Shown here piece by piece: positions 1 to 8,604 of a stretch of 64,000 bases of DNA. The DNA comes from Ectothiorhodospiraceae bacterium WFHF3C12. GTDB lineage: Bacteria; Pseudomonadota; Gammaproteobacteria; Nitrococcales; Nitrococcaceae. The translations under genes were made by a program, and so were the position numbers. The notes beneath the pieces were generated by a model that saw nothing but the letters and a program-made list of their open reading frames with translations, made no database searches and was not told the DNA's origin. The stretch lies in the NCBI GenBank assembly GCA_013519935.1, contig JACDUA010000004.1, positions 1 to 64,000 on the forward strand, written 5' to 3'. Each line of letters starts with the position of its first letter. Position 1 is the stretch's first letter.

Positions 1-656
1 GCACGGTGTTCCGCGAGCCCCTGAACCAGATCCAGAACCCGCACGCGGAGCTCGGTCATGGCTTGCACCGCCTCCCGGCTAGATCGAGCGGCACGGGCCG
101 CGGAAATCAGTCCGGCCACCAGCAAGCCGCCGAGCAGTATGCCGCCCGCGAGCAGCCCCAGGGCCGGATGGAACAATGCCAGTCCGCCGGTCAGCGTCAG
201 CACCGCGACGACCGCCACGAGCGGCGGCAGCAGCCCCCGCAGGTAGAGCTCGTCCAGGGCGTCGATATCGGCGGTCAGCCGGTTGAGCACTTCCGCCGAA
301 CGCAACCGCCCCAGGGTGGCGGCGTCCAGCCGCGTCAGCCCGGCGTAGACGTTCCGGCGGAGCAGGGAAAGTAGCCGCAGCACCGTGTCGTGATTGTAAA
401 GACGCTCGAAGTAGCGGGAGACGGTCCGCGCCAGGGCAAAGAATCGGATGCCGGCCCCCGGCACGTAGATATCGAACGCCACCGCCGCGCCGGCGCCCAG
501 CAGCACCGCGGTCACCGCCGTGGCCGTGATGAACCAGCCCGAGAGCGCCAGCAGCCCCACGGCGGCGGCGGTGGTGGCGAACATCAGGGCCGCCCCCAGC
601 AGCAACCGCCGCCAGTAGCGGCCCATGATCCGCAGATAGGGCTTCAGCGCCGTCAT
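1..656 (-). CDS. cydC: CydC, ABC exporter half (partial, cut by window edge)
   Basis: This is the N-terminal part of the CydC half of the heterodimeric CydDC exporter, an inner-membrane ABC protein that moves cysteine/glutathione (or haem-linked) reductant to the periplasm and is needed to assemble cytochrome bd. About 218 codons are present, starting MTALKPYLRIMGRYWRR and running through the first membrane-spanning helices; the ATPase half lies outside the window. Its ATG overlaps the stop of cydD (ATGA), so the two are translationally coupled. The family call rests on position after cydABD and on the type-1 exporter transmembrane pattern (SGWFITATAV, GIRFFALARTVSRYFERL). Confidence 0.88.
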   Translation of the reverse strand, partial: MTALKPYLRIMGRYWRRLLLGAALMFATTAAAVGLLALSGWFITATAVTAVLLGAGAAVAFDIYVPGAGIRFFALARTVSRYFERLYNHDTVLRLLSLLRRNVYAGLTRLDAATLGRLRSAEVLNRLTADIDALDELYLRGLLPPLVAVVAVLTLTGGLALFHPALGLLAGGILLGGLLVAGLISAARAARSSREAVQAMTELRVRVLDLVQGLAEHR

Positions 657-2314
657 GCCCCCATCTCCCGTGGCGAGGGGCCACCCAGATCGACGACCCG
701 GTCCGCCATCGCCAGCACGCTGGCGTGGTGGGAGGCGATGAGCAGGCTCCGCCCGGAACCGGCCAGGTTGAGCAGCGCATGCAGCACCACCGCCTCCGAC
801 TGCGTGTCCAGTCCGGTGGTGGGTTCGTCGAGCAACACCAGCGGCGCGTCGCTGAGAAACACCCGGGCCAAAGCCACGCGCTGGGCCTGCCCGCCGGACA
901 GGCCATGACCCCGCTCGCCGATGACGGTATCCAGCCCCTGCGGTAACAGTCGGGCGAAACCGGCGACCGCGGCGTCGGCGGCGGCCGCCTCCACGGCGGC
1001 GTCATCCGCCTCCGGACGGCCGAGGCGGATGTTCTCGCGGATGCTCTCCTGCGTGATGAACGGTTGCTGTCCGACCCAGGCAACGGCCCCCGGGCCGCGC
1101 TGCACGGCCCCGCCGGCGAGCCCCTGAAAACCGGCCACCGCCCGCAGCAGCGAGCTCTTGCCACTGCCTGAGGGTCCCGCGAGCACGACGACTTCTCCGG
1201 CGCCGACCTCCAGAGAGACCGGCCCCAGGATCACGCCGCGCCCGGGATAGGCCAGCTCCAACCCATCGACCGCGACCGTCCCGGGCACCCCGTCCTCGGC
1301 CACCGAAGCCAGCGGTGACGGCGATTCCAGGGCAAGCACGTCATTGAGCTGTGCGGCGGCACCCAGCGCCGCCGCGCGGTCGTGATAGTGCTGGGCCAGG
1401 CTGCGCAGCGGCTGGAAGAATTCGGGGGCAAGCAGGAGTATGAACAGGCCACTGAACAGGGTGAGCTCGTCGGCGGGGCCGAAGGCGATGTAGCCGAGCA
1501 GGCCAAAGCCGATGTAGATGGCCACCACCGCGATGGCCACGGAGGCGAAGAACTCCAGAACGGCCGAGGAGAGGAAAGCCACGCGCAGCGTCGCCATGGC
1601 ACGCTGCCGGTAACCCTCCGCAGCGGCCTCAACCTCATCGACACTGTGAGGCGCATAGCCGAATAGCTGCAGGGTGGACAAACCCCGCACACGATCGAGG
1701 AAATGACCGGCCAGCCGCGTCATGGACTCGAAATGGCGCTGCTGCAGCCGTTCCGCGCCCATGCCCACCAGCGCCATGAACAACGGAATCAGCGGCGCGC
1801 TCAGCAGCAGGAATATCGCAGCCAGCCAGTCCAGCGTCGCAACCGTAGCCAGGATGGCGACCGGCACCGCGACGGTCAGCCAGAGCTGAGGCAGGTAGCG
1901 GGCGAAATACCCTTCCAGGGCCTCCACCTGCTCCACCGCGCGGCTGGCAAGCCCCGCGCTGTGAAGATGGTGGATCGCCTGGGGCCCGAGCCGGGCGAGG
2001 TGGTCGACCACTTCGGCGCGCACCCGCTGCCGGACCCGCAGCCCCGCCTCGGTGGCACACCGCAGCTGTCCCCACCGCACCAGGGCACGCAACGTCACGG
2101 TCGCGGCGAGCACCGCGACCAGGGCGGCCAATGCCGTCGGCGCCAGGCCGTCGATGACGACCCGCTGTACCAGAGCAGCAATCAGCCCCGCCTGCACGAT
2201 CACCAGCACGCCGTGCAGCGTGCCCCCGGCCGCCGCGCCGATGATCCAGCGCCGGGCGTATCGGCTCCAGCGCTGCAGCAGCCGCCGGGGCGTCAGCTCG
2301 GGGGTCTCGGCCAC
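653..2314 (-). CDS. cydD: CydD, ABC exporter half (permease-ATPase)
   Basis: A 553-residue permease-ATPase fusion of the CydD type and partner of CydC. The N-terminal half carries about six membrane helices. The C-terminal half has a Walker A (AGPSGSGKSS), the signature LSGGQAQRVALAR and a Walker B ending LVLLDEPTTGLD, all intact. It starts at a GTG, since no in-frame ATG fits better, and length matches the family. It lies 61 bp downstream of cydB and overlaps cydC by 4 bp, giving the order cydA-cydB-cydD-cydC. Co-transcription with the oxidase makes the assembly role clear; the transported substrate is inferred from the E. coli proteins. Confidence 0.92.
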   Translation of the reverse strand: MAETPELTPRRLLQRWSRYARRWIIGAAAGGTLHGVLVIVQAGLIAALVQRVVIDGLAPTALAALVAVLAATVTLRALVRWGQLRCATEAGLRVRQRVRAEVVDHLARLGPQAIHHLHSAGLASRAVEQVEALEGYFARYLPQLWLTVAVPVAILATVATLDWLAAIFLLLSAPLIPLFMALVGMGAERLQQRHFESMTRLAGHFLDRVRGLSTLQLFGYAPHSVDEVEAAAEGYRQRAMATLRVAFLSSAVLEFFASVAIAVVAIYIGFGLLGYIAFGPADELTLFSGLFILLLAPEFFQPLRSLAQHYHDRAAALGAAAQLNDVLALESPSPLASVAEDGVPGTVAVDGLELAYPGRGVILGPVSLEVGAGEVVVLAGPSGSGKSSLLRAVAGFQGLAGGAVQRGPGAVAWVGQQPFITQESIRENIRLGRPEADDAAVEAAAADAAVAGFARLLPQGLDTVIGERGHGLSGGQAQRVALARVFLSDAPLVLLDEPTTGLDTQSEAVVLHALLNLAGSGRSLLIASHHASVLAMADRVVDLGGPSPREMGA

Positions 2315-2375
2315 GCCCTAGCCCCTTCCGGCCGCCGCATCCCTGCGACGCGGCCTTCCCGGGTCGACGCGCGGA

Positions 2376-3377
2376 TCAGTGATAACCCTCACCGGGCCTC
2401 ACCTTTCCGCGGAAGACCCAGTAGGTCCAGGCGGTATAGGCCAGCACGATGGGGATGACGAACAACACCCCCAGCAGCAGGAACAGCTGCGAGCCCGGTG
2501 CCGAGGCCGCGTCCCAGATGGTGTGATCCGGCGGCACGACATAGGGCCATTTGCTTACCAGCAGGCCCAGGTAGGCGAACACGAACACGCCCATGGTCGC
2601 CACGAAAGGGATGCCCTCCTGCCGGCGGCGCACGCCCTGCCAGATCAACCAGGCGCAGACCAGCGCCATCGCCGGCAGCACCCAGAGCAGGCGGATGTTG
2701 CCGAACCAGCGCTCCCGTACGTAATCATCCACCAGCGGCGTCCAGATGCTGATGATCGCGAACACGGCCAGGACCGCCAGCAGCAGGGGCGTGGTCAGGC
2801 GGTAGGCCCAGGCCTGCAGCTCGCCTTCGGTCTTCATGATCAGCCACGTGGTGCCCAGCAGGGCGTAGCCCGCCAGCAGTCCCAGGCCGGTGATGACCGT
2901 GAACGGGGTCAGCCAGTCCAGGGGACCGCCGACGTACACCATGCCCTGGGTCTCGAAGCCCTCGATGTAGGCCCCCACCACCGCGCCCTGGGCGAAGGCC
3001 GCAATCGTGGAGCCGCCGGCGAATGCCCAGTTCCACAGGTAGCGGGAACGGTTGGCTTTGAAGCGGAACTCGAAGGCCACGCCCCGGAAGATCAGCCCGG
3101 CCAGGAGCAGGAACACCCCGATGTAGAGTGCGGGCAGGAACACCGAGTAAACCAGGGGGAAAGCCCCGAGCAGGCCGGCGCCGCCGAGGACGAGCCAGGT
3201 CTCGTTGCCGTCCCATACCGGCGCCACCGTATTCATCATGACGTCGCGGGAGGACTCGTCCGGGGCGAAGGGAAAGAGAATGCCCACACCCAGGTCGAAA
3301 CCGTCCATGAGCACGTACATCACGATGCCGAAGGCGATGATGACGGCCCAGATCACTGTCAGGTCGATTTGCTCCAT
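2376..3377 (-). CDS. cydB: Cytochrome bd-type quinol oxidase subunit II (CIO-type)
   Basis: A 333-residue polytopic membrane subunit of cytochrome bd, starting MEQIDLTVIWAVIIAFGIVM and rich in hydrophobic helices. WDGNETWLV near residue 55 is the conserved CydB segment. The length is nearer to CioB (about 335) than to E. coli CydB (379). An in-frame start 11 codons upstream exists, but the ATG chosen has a GAGGTGA ribosome site in the end of cydA and begins with the family N-terminus. The gap to cydA is only 4 bp. With CydA it reduces O2 using quinol without pumping protons. No cydX-like small gene was found in the 61 bp after it. Confidence 0.93.
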   Translation of the reverse strand: MEQIDLTVIWAVIIAFGIVMYVLMDGFDLGVGILFPFAPDESSRDVMMNTVAPVWDGNETWLVLGGAGLLGAFPLVYSVFLPALYIGVFLLLAGLIFRGVAFEFRFKANRSRYLWNWAFAGGSTIAAFAQGAVVGAYIEGFETQGMVYVGGPLDWLTPFTVITGLGLLAGYALLGTTWLIMKTEGELQAWAYRLTTPLLLAVLAVFAIISIWTPLVDDYVRERWFGNIRLLWVLPAMALVCAWLIWQGVRRRQEGIPFVATMGVFVFAYLGLLVSKWPYVVPPDHTIWDAASAPGSQLFLLLGVLFVIPIVLAYTAWTYWVFRGKVRPGEGYH

Positions 3378-3381
3378 GGTG

Positions 3382-4785
3382 TCACCTCGCGGATTCGGCG
3401 GTCTCGTCAAACGGCGTATGGGCTGCGGAGAACGGCCGCTTCGGGCGTCCGCCCGACGGCTCCGCGGCGGTTTCCTCGCTCATGCCCGCCTGGATGATGC
3501 GGGTCAGGTAGTACATGCCGGCGGTGAAAACGACGGCATAGACCAGTACGTAGCCAATCAGCGTGAACAGCGCCATGCCTCCGCTCAGCGAGGGCGTCAG
3601 CCCTTCGGCCTGGCTCATGACGCCGTAGACCACCCACGGTGCGCGTCCGACCTCGGTGACGAACCAGCCCGCCAGGACCGCGACGAACGGCGCGATGGTC
3701 ATCAGCCGCAGCCCCTGGAGGAATCCCCGCGCGTCATAGAGGCGGCCACGCAGGCGCAGCCACAGTCCGTAGAAGGCGAAGCCGATCATCAACAGTCCCA
3801 GCCCCACCATGACCCGGAATGACCAGAACACGATGCCCACCGGCGGCTGCTCTTCGCGGGGAACCTCGGCCACGCCCGGCACCTCGCCATCCCACTCGTG
3901 GGTGAGGATGAAGCTCGCCAGCTTCGGGACGCCAACCTCCCAGTGATTCTCCTGGGCGTCCTGGTCCGGCCAGGCGAACAGCAACAGCGGCACGCCGGAT
4001 GCCCGTTCCCAGTTACCCTCCATGGCGGCCACCTTGGTGGGCTGATGCTCCAGGGTATTCAGGCCGTGCATGTCACCGATGAACAGTTGCGCCGGCGACA
4101 GGAACAGCAGCAGCCAGAGCGTCATCGACAGCGCCCGCCGGTTTGCCGCCACGTCCCGGCCCCGGATCAGGTAGTAGGCGCTTACGCCGGCGACCACGAA
4201 ACCACCGGTGAGGAACGACGCCAGCCCCATGTGCAGGAAGCGGTAGATGAACGAGGGATTGAATATGGCCTCGCCCCAGTCCGTGACCCGGAACATACCG
4301 TTCTGCAGCTCCACGCCGGCGGGCGTCTGCATCCAGCTGTTGGCGGAGAGTATCCAGAACGAGGAGATGAAAGTGCCGACGGCCACCATCACCGCCGCGA
4401 AGAAATGGACTCCCCGGGGCACCTTGTCACGGCCGAACAGCAGCACACCGAGGAAGGCCGCCTCCAGGAAGAAGGCCGTCACCACCTCGTAGCTCAGCAC
4501 GGGGCCGAGGAAGTTCGCCGAGGCCTGGGCGAAGTTGCTCCAGTTCGTGCCGAACTGGAACGACATGACGATGCCGGAGACCACGCCCATGCCGAACACC
4601 ACGGCAAAGACGCTGATCCAGAACCGGGAGAGCTTCTCCCAGACGGGGTCGCCGGTTTTCAGGGAAAGCCCCTCGAGCACGGCGATATAGGACGCCAGAC
4701 CGATGGTGAAAACCGGGAATATGGCGTGGAAGGAAACGACGAACGCGAACTGGATTCGCGAGAGCAGTAACGGATCGAGTTCCAT
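3382..4785 (-). CDS. cydA: Cytochrome bd-type quinol oxidase subunit I, short Q-loop (CIO-type)
   Basis: A 467-residue catalytic subunit of cytochrome bd. Residues equivalent to the haem ligands and quinol site are visible: His20 (b595 ligand), His185 and Met326 (b558 ligands), Glu100 and Glu108, and Lys251/Glu256 in the Q-loop (QPTKVAAMEG). The stretch between Lys251 and Met326 is about 67 residues shorter than in E. coli CydA, so it belongs to the short-Q-loop, cyanide-insensitive (CioA) class. The usual GRQPW reads GRAPW (380-384). The ATG chosen is preceded by GGAGGCAGACC; a longer open frame upstream has no homology. It is the first gene of cydABDC. Such oxidases support respiration under low O2, sulfide, cyanide or nitrosative stress. 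Confidence 0.95.
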   Translation of the reverse strand: MELDPLLLSRIQFAFVVSFHAIFPVFTIGLASYIAVLEGLSLKTGDPVWEKLSRFWISVFAVVFGMGVVSGIVMSFQFGTNWSNFAQASANFLGPVLSYEVVTAFFLEAAFLGVLLFGRDKVPRGVHFFAAVMVAVGTFISSFWILSANSWMQTPAGVELQNGMFRVTDWGEAIFNPSFIYRFLHMGLASFLTGGFVVAGVSAYYLIRGRDVAANRRALSMTLWLLLFLSPAQLFIGDMHGLNTLEHQPTKVAAMEGNWERASGVPLLLFAWPDQDAQENHWEVGVPKLASFILTHEWDGEVPGVAEVPREEQPPVGIVFWSFRVMVGLGLLMIGFAFYGLWLRLRGRLYDARGFLQGLRLMTIAPFVAVLAGWFVTEVGRAPWVVYGVMSQAEGLTPSLSGGMALFTLIGYVLVYAVVFTAGMYYLTRIIQAGMSEETAAEPSGGRPKRPFSAAHTPFDETAESAR

Positions 4786-4844
4786 GGTCTGCCTCCGGTT
4801 GAGCCAGGACTGAGGCGTTCCATCGCCGGATGCGGCACCGCACC

Positions 4845-4872
4845 ATGATACCCCCACGGGTATCATTTGCAA
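4845..4872 (-). promoter_or_regulatory. Predicted cydABDC promoter with palindromic operator
   Basis: A perfect inverted repeat, TGATACCC (4846-4853) and GGGTATCA (4858-4865) around a 4-nt centre, lies 61-80 bp upstream of cydA. On the minus strand it sits between a -35-like TTGCAA (4867-4872) and a -10-like TATCAT (4845-4850), 16 bp apart, overlapping the -10. A GC tract flanked by AT ends resembles operators of the CsoR/FrmR/CstR repressor family. The palindrome is direct observation; the promoter and regulator family are inference. No such repressor gene is in the window. Confidence 0.5.
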
Positions 4873-5051
4873 CCTTGGCGAGCTCGTTGTCCGGGGGCAG
4901 ACAAGACGATCGTCTATTGGGATCACGGGCGACGGTAAAAGTTCCGCGCTGCAGCAACCCACCACGGTCACTTCGCCGCAACGCCGGCGCCACATTTCCG
5001 ACATATCGGCGCGTTACGGTCCCGCTCTACGCCGACCGCTGGAGGGACCAC

Positions 5052-5681
5052 ATGACCGGCCACACCAGCCAACGCCGGGTGCTATGGACCGCGCTGATCC
5101 TGAACGGCCTGGGTTTCGCCGTGGAGTTCGGCGTCGGCAATCGTGTCGGCTCCGCGGCACTGCTGGGCGACTCGGCGGACATGCTCGGCGATGCCCTCAC
5201 CTACCTGCTGACGCTGGCGACGCTGACGGCCACTGCGCTCACCCGCACCTGCACCGTAATCGCCAAGGCCGCGCTGCAGCTCGGCTTCGCCGGCCTTCTC
5301 ACCGCCTTGCTCTGGACGCGTCTCCAGCAGCCCGTACCCCCCGGGGCAGTGGCCATCGGCGGGACGGCCCTGTTCGCACTTGCCATCAATGCGGCCTGCG
5401 CCCTGCTGCTGGCCTCGCGACGGAACACCGACCTCAACATGCGCTCCGTGTGGCTGTGCACGCGCAACGACCTGGTGGCGAACGTGTGCATGATCTTTGC
5501 CGCGCTGCTCGTCGCCTACACGGGCAGCAGGTGGCCGGACCTGCTCCTGGGCGGCGCAGTGGTCGCGCTGTTCACGGTCACGTCCCTGCGGCTGCTCGCC
5601 GCCAGCATCCGGCAATGGCCGCGGCGTCTCGCCGCCCGGGATTCACACTCGCCGCGGCGCCTGCCCCAGACCGCCGGTTGA
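5052..5681 (+). CDS. Short CDF-like cation efflux protein
   Basis: A 209-residue membrane protein with about six hydrophobic segments, resembling the membrane domain of cation diffusion facilitators but lacking the cytoplasmic C-terminal metal-sensing domain. TM2 carries GDSADMLGDAL (an Asp-x3-Asp pair) and TM5 carries RNDLVANV (Asp-x3-Asn), where CDF proteins bind Zn, Co or Fe. The substrate cannot be read from sequence. The start has a GGAGGGACCAC ribosome site; the open frame extends further upstream without homology. It is divergent from cydA and converges with the MFS gene 10 bp away. Confidence 0.75.
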   Translation: MTGHTSQRRVLWTALILNGLGFAVEFGVGNRVGSAALLGDSADMLGDALTYLLTLATLTATALTRTCTVIAKAALQLGFAGLLTALLWTRLQQPVPPGAVAIGGTALFALAINAACALLLASRRNTDLNMRSVWLCTRNDLVANVCMIFAALLVAYTGSRWPDLLLGGAVVALFTVTSLRLLAASIRQWPRRLAARDSHSPRRLPQTAG

Positions 5682-5691
5682 ACGGAGCCGA

Positions 5692-6855
5692 TCAGCGCGT
5701 CCGCGGCCGGAACCCGCCCGTCAGCGCGACGGTCACGAGCGCCAGTGCCAGCAGTGGCGCGAAGCCTACTGTTGCCGATCCCGTCAGGTCCTCCAGCCAC
5801 CCGGCCAGAACGGGCGCCACGAACACGATGCAATACCCTATACAAAGCGCCCCCGCGGCGAATCCCGCCACGCGCTCGACCGGCACCAGCCAGGCGGGCA
5901 TCGCCAGCGCCAACGTCAGGGTGGCGCTGGTACAGAACCCGAGCAGCCCGGCAGCGGCCCCGATCCACGGTCCCGGCAACCAGGTCATTCCCAGCGCCCC
6001 CAGACTGGCCCCGCAGAGGACCAGCACCAGCGGCCAGCGGCGACCGAGCAGCCGGTCGGCGAAAACGACCAGGACCAGCGACGAGAGCAGCTGTGTCCCA
6101 TTGAGCGCCGCCAGGGAGGCGTCCAGCATCGCGCTCCGGCCGGTGTCCTGAAGAATGGTCGACACGAAGACATTGCCCGTGAAGTACAGGCTCCCGGCGC
6201 TGCCGAGCAGCAACGCGGTCTTCCAGACGAGGGGCTCGCGCCAGAGCACCGCCTCCGCCCTCGTCGCGGACTGGGCCGGGGTATCGCCGCGCCTTTCACG
6301 GCCCAGCAGCGCAACGCCGAGCGCGATCAACGGCACCGGCAATACCCACACCGTGAAGGCCAGGCGCCAGGCCTCGCCGAGAAACCAGCTGATCAGCCAA
6401 CCGGTGCCCCCGGCGGCAATCAGCTCCCCGGTGAGCAGACCGTTCGTGTAGATCGCCGTGGCGCGGCCGATCCGTTGCGGCAACGCGGCCCGCGCGAATC
6501 GCGGCATCGCCGTCTGCAGCAGGGCCACACCCGCCCCCATGACGACCGTTGCCAGGAGGAACAGCGCGAACCCGCCAGGCACGCTCCGCGCGGCGCTACC
6601 CAGCGCGACGACCGTGAGCCCGGCAAGCAAGGTGACCAGGACGCCCATGCGCCCGACCAGCCAGCCGCCCGCCAGGGCGCCGAGCCCGATCAGCAGGGCC
6701 GGCAGGCTGGTGGCCAGGGCCACCTCCCCGGTGGAGAATCCGAGCAGGTTCTCCAGGCGGGGCGCCAGCGGCGGCACGATCAGGATGGTCAGGCGCAGGT
6801 AGATGCCCAGGCTCCAGAGCAGCGCATAGCGAACGATCACATGCGTGCCGGTCAA
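5692..6855 (-). CDS. MFS transporter, CynX/NimT-like
   Basis: A 387-residue major facilitator with about 12 helices. The loop GGWLVGRMGVLV after TM2 fits the MFS A-motif, and the overall look resembles the CynX/NimT group (cyanate and nitroimidazole permeases), so substrate is unknown. The likely start is a TTG with GAGGAA seven bases upstream; a GTG five codons later is the alternative. It is monocistronic and faces the CDF-like gene end to end. Confidence 0.75.
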   Translation of the reverse strand: MTGTHVIVRYALLWSLGIYLRLTILIVPPLAPRLENLLGFSTGEVALATSLPALLIGLGALAGGWLVGRMGVLVTLLAGLTVVALGSAARSVPGGFALFLLATVVMGAGVALLQTAMPRFARAALPQRIGRATAIYTNGLLTGELIAAGGTGWLISWFLGEAWRLAFTVWVLPVPLIALGVALLGRERRGDTPAQSATRAEAVLWREPLVWKTALLLGSAGSLYFTGNVFVSTILQDTGRSAMLDASLAALNGTQLLSSLVLVVFADRLLGRRWPLVLVLCGASLGALGMTWLPGPWIGAAAGLLGFCTSATLTLALAMPAWLVPVERVAGFAAGALCIGYCIVFVAPVLAGWLEDLTGSATVGFAPLLALALVTVALTGGFRPRTR

Positions 6856-6955
6856 GACGGATTCCTCTGAACACGACCAGGGCCCTGTGCCGTCCCGGAC
6901 ACGGGCACAAGGAACGGACGGCCCGGGCGCGCAACGGCGCGCGGGCGGATCATGG

Positions 6956-7429
6956 CTAAATCGCGGATTCGGTGCGACCCGAGGCCGGCACCACGTGGAC
7001 CGGAATCGCCGCGTGACGTAGCAGCGCCTCGCTCGTACTACCCAGCGCGATGCGCTTCAACAGCCCCTTGGAGTGGGTGCCCACCACGATCATGCGCGCG
7101 TCGACGCGCTCGGCCTCGGCGAGGATCGTTTCGACGGTGGCACCCTGCACGAGCAACGCCTTGCACTCCACGCCGCGCCCCCGCAGCCGTTCGGCGAGCC
7201 GCTGCAGCGCCTGGTGCTCGGTCCGCAGATGCCTCGCGGTCTGTTCCCGCAGGGCGGAGGGATCGTGCTCGTAGCCGACAAAGTCCGGTTCCGGGGCGGC
7301 GACATGAAGGAGCGTCAGGCCGCCGCCGAGCCGGCCGGCAAGCCAGACGGACTCCGCGAGCACCGCCTCGTCGATGGCGCTCAGGTCGATGGCCGTGAGG
7401 ATGCCCAGTTCGCTTTCTTCTTCTCGCAT
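6956..7429 (-). CDS. Universal stress protein (UspA family)
   Basis: A single-domain Usp of 157 residues: ILTAIDLSAIDEAVLAES at the N-terminus and VVGTHSKGLLKRIALGST near the C-terminus, the nucleotide-binding loop of the family. The usual G-2x-G-9x-G(S/T) reads GTHS...LGS, so the second glycine is replaced by serine and ATP binding is uncertain. The ATG used has AGGAA upstream; a longer form adds 12 residues of no family similarity. It lies 14 bp behind pirin and is probably co-transcribed with it. Confidence 0.85.
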   Translation of the reverse strand: MREEESELGILTAIDLSAIDEAVLAESVWLAGRLGGGLTLLHVAAPEPDFVGYEHDPSALREQTARHLRTEHQALQRLAERLRGRGVECKALLVQGATVETILAEAERVDARMIVVGTHSKGLLKRIALGSTSEALLRHAAIPVHVVPASGRTESAI

Positions 7430-7443
7430 TGCCAGTTCCTGTC

Positions 7444-8355
7444 TCAGTCCGGAAGCGGGATCCACTCGTCATCGCCGGGTACCGCGGCGAAACGCCCTTC
7501 TCGCCAGTCGGCCTTGGCCTGCTCGATGCGTTCGCGACTGCTGGAGACGAAGTTCCACCAGATGAAACGCGGCGCGTCCAACGGCTCTCCGCCGAGCAAC
7601 ATGAACCGTGTCTCCGCCAGGGCGTCAAGTCGCACCGACACACCCTCGCGGAAGACCAGCAACTGCCCGGCGTCGAACCGTTCGCCGGCGATCTCCACGG
7701 TACCCGCCACGAGGTAGGCCCCGCGCTCCGGGTAGTCGGGCTCGATCTGAAGGCTGGCACCCGCCTTCATGCGGCAATCCGCATAGAGCAGATCCTGCCC
7801 GGTATCCAGGGGCGAGCGGGCTCCGAAAGCGCCACCCGCCACGAGCCGCAGACGGTTGCCCTCGCCGTCGATCTCGGGCAGCGCCTCGACACCCAGGTGC
7901 CGGAACGCGGGGCCGCACTCCTCCTCGCGCAACGGCAGCGCCACCCAGGCCTGAATCCCCGCCAGCGACTGCTCCCGGGCACGGGCGGGTTCGGGCGACC
8001 GTTCGGAGTGCACGACGCCACGCCCGGCGGTCATCCAGTTCACCTCACCCGGACGGATGGGCTGCACCGTGCCCAGGCTGTCCCGATGCAGCATCTCGCC
8101 CTCGAACAGATAGGTGATCGTGGACAGACCGATATGCGGATGCGGCCGCACGTCCAGTCCCTCGCCGGCCGGCAGGCGCGCCGGCCCCATCTGGTCGAAG
8201 AACACGAACGGGCCCACGGCACGCCGCCGCGCCGAAGGCAGCACACGGCTGACCTTGAAGCCTCCGATATCGCGGGGCTTGGGCACCACCACGAGCTCCA
8301 GGGCGTCGCAGGCAGTCTGCCCCGCGCGTGGTTCGGTCGCTTCCATCCAGCTCAT
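7444..8355 (-). CDS. Pirin family protein
   Basis: A 303-residue bicupin. The metal site of pirins is intact: RPHPHIGLST (two His) and GRGVVHSERS (His and Glu). Bacterial pirins bind Fe or Ni and some cleave quercetin; others act as redox-linked regulators, so the role here is open. The start has GGAGG seven bases upstream. It is first of a probable two-gene unit with the Usp gene. Confidence 0.88.
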   Translation of the reverse strand: MSWMEATEPRAGQTACDALELVVVPKPRDIGGFKVSRVLPSARRRAVGPFVFFDQMGPARLPAGEGLDVRPHPHIGLSTITYLFEGEMLHRDSLGTVQPIRPGEVNWMTAGRGVVHSERSPEPARAREQSLAGIQAWVALPLREEECGPAFRHLGVEALPEIDGEGNRLRLVAGGAFGARSPLDTGQDLLYADCRMKAGASLQIEPDYPERGAYLVAGTVEIAGERFDAGQLLVFREGVSVRLDALAETRFMLLGGEPLDAPRFIWWNFVSSSRERIEQAKADWREGRFAAVPGDDEWIPLPD

Positions 8356-8604
8356 CGCGCTGCCTCCATCCGGTTTAAAACAGGCCGGTCGCCTCCATTA
8401 TGGAACCGCTAAAGGCGTTCGGCATGCCCGTGAACGCGCGGACGGGAAAAGCGGTTTCATTGCGAAACTCCCTGCGAAGACCTGAAGATACGCTCGCCCG
8501 GGCTCTGGATGCCAGTGTCCAGTGGCGAGGCAATGGTCGCATTCGGCCGCGTTGGCGGGCAGAATCCCGGGCACTGACGCACCTGATGAAGATGGTTACC
8601 AGCG

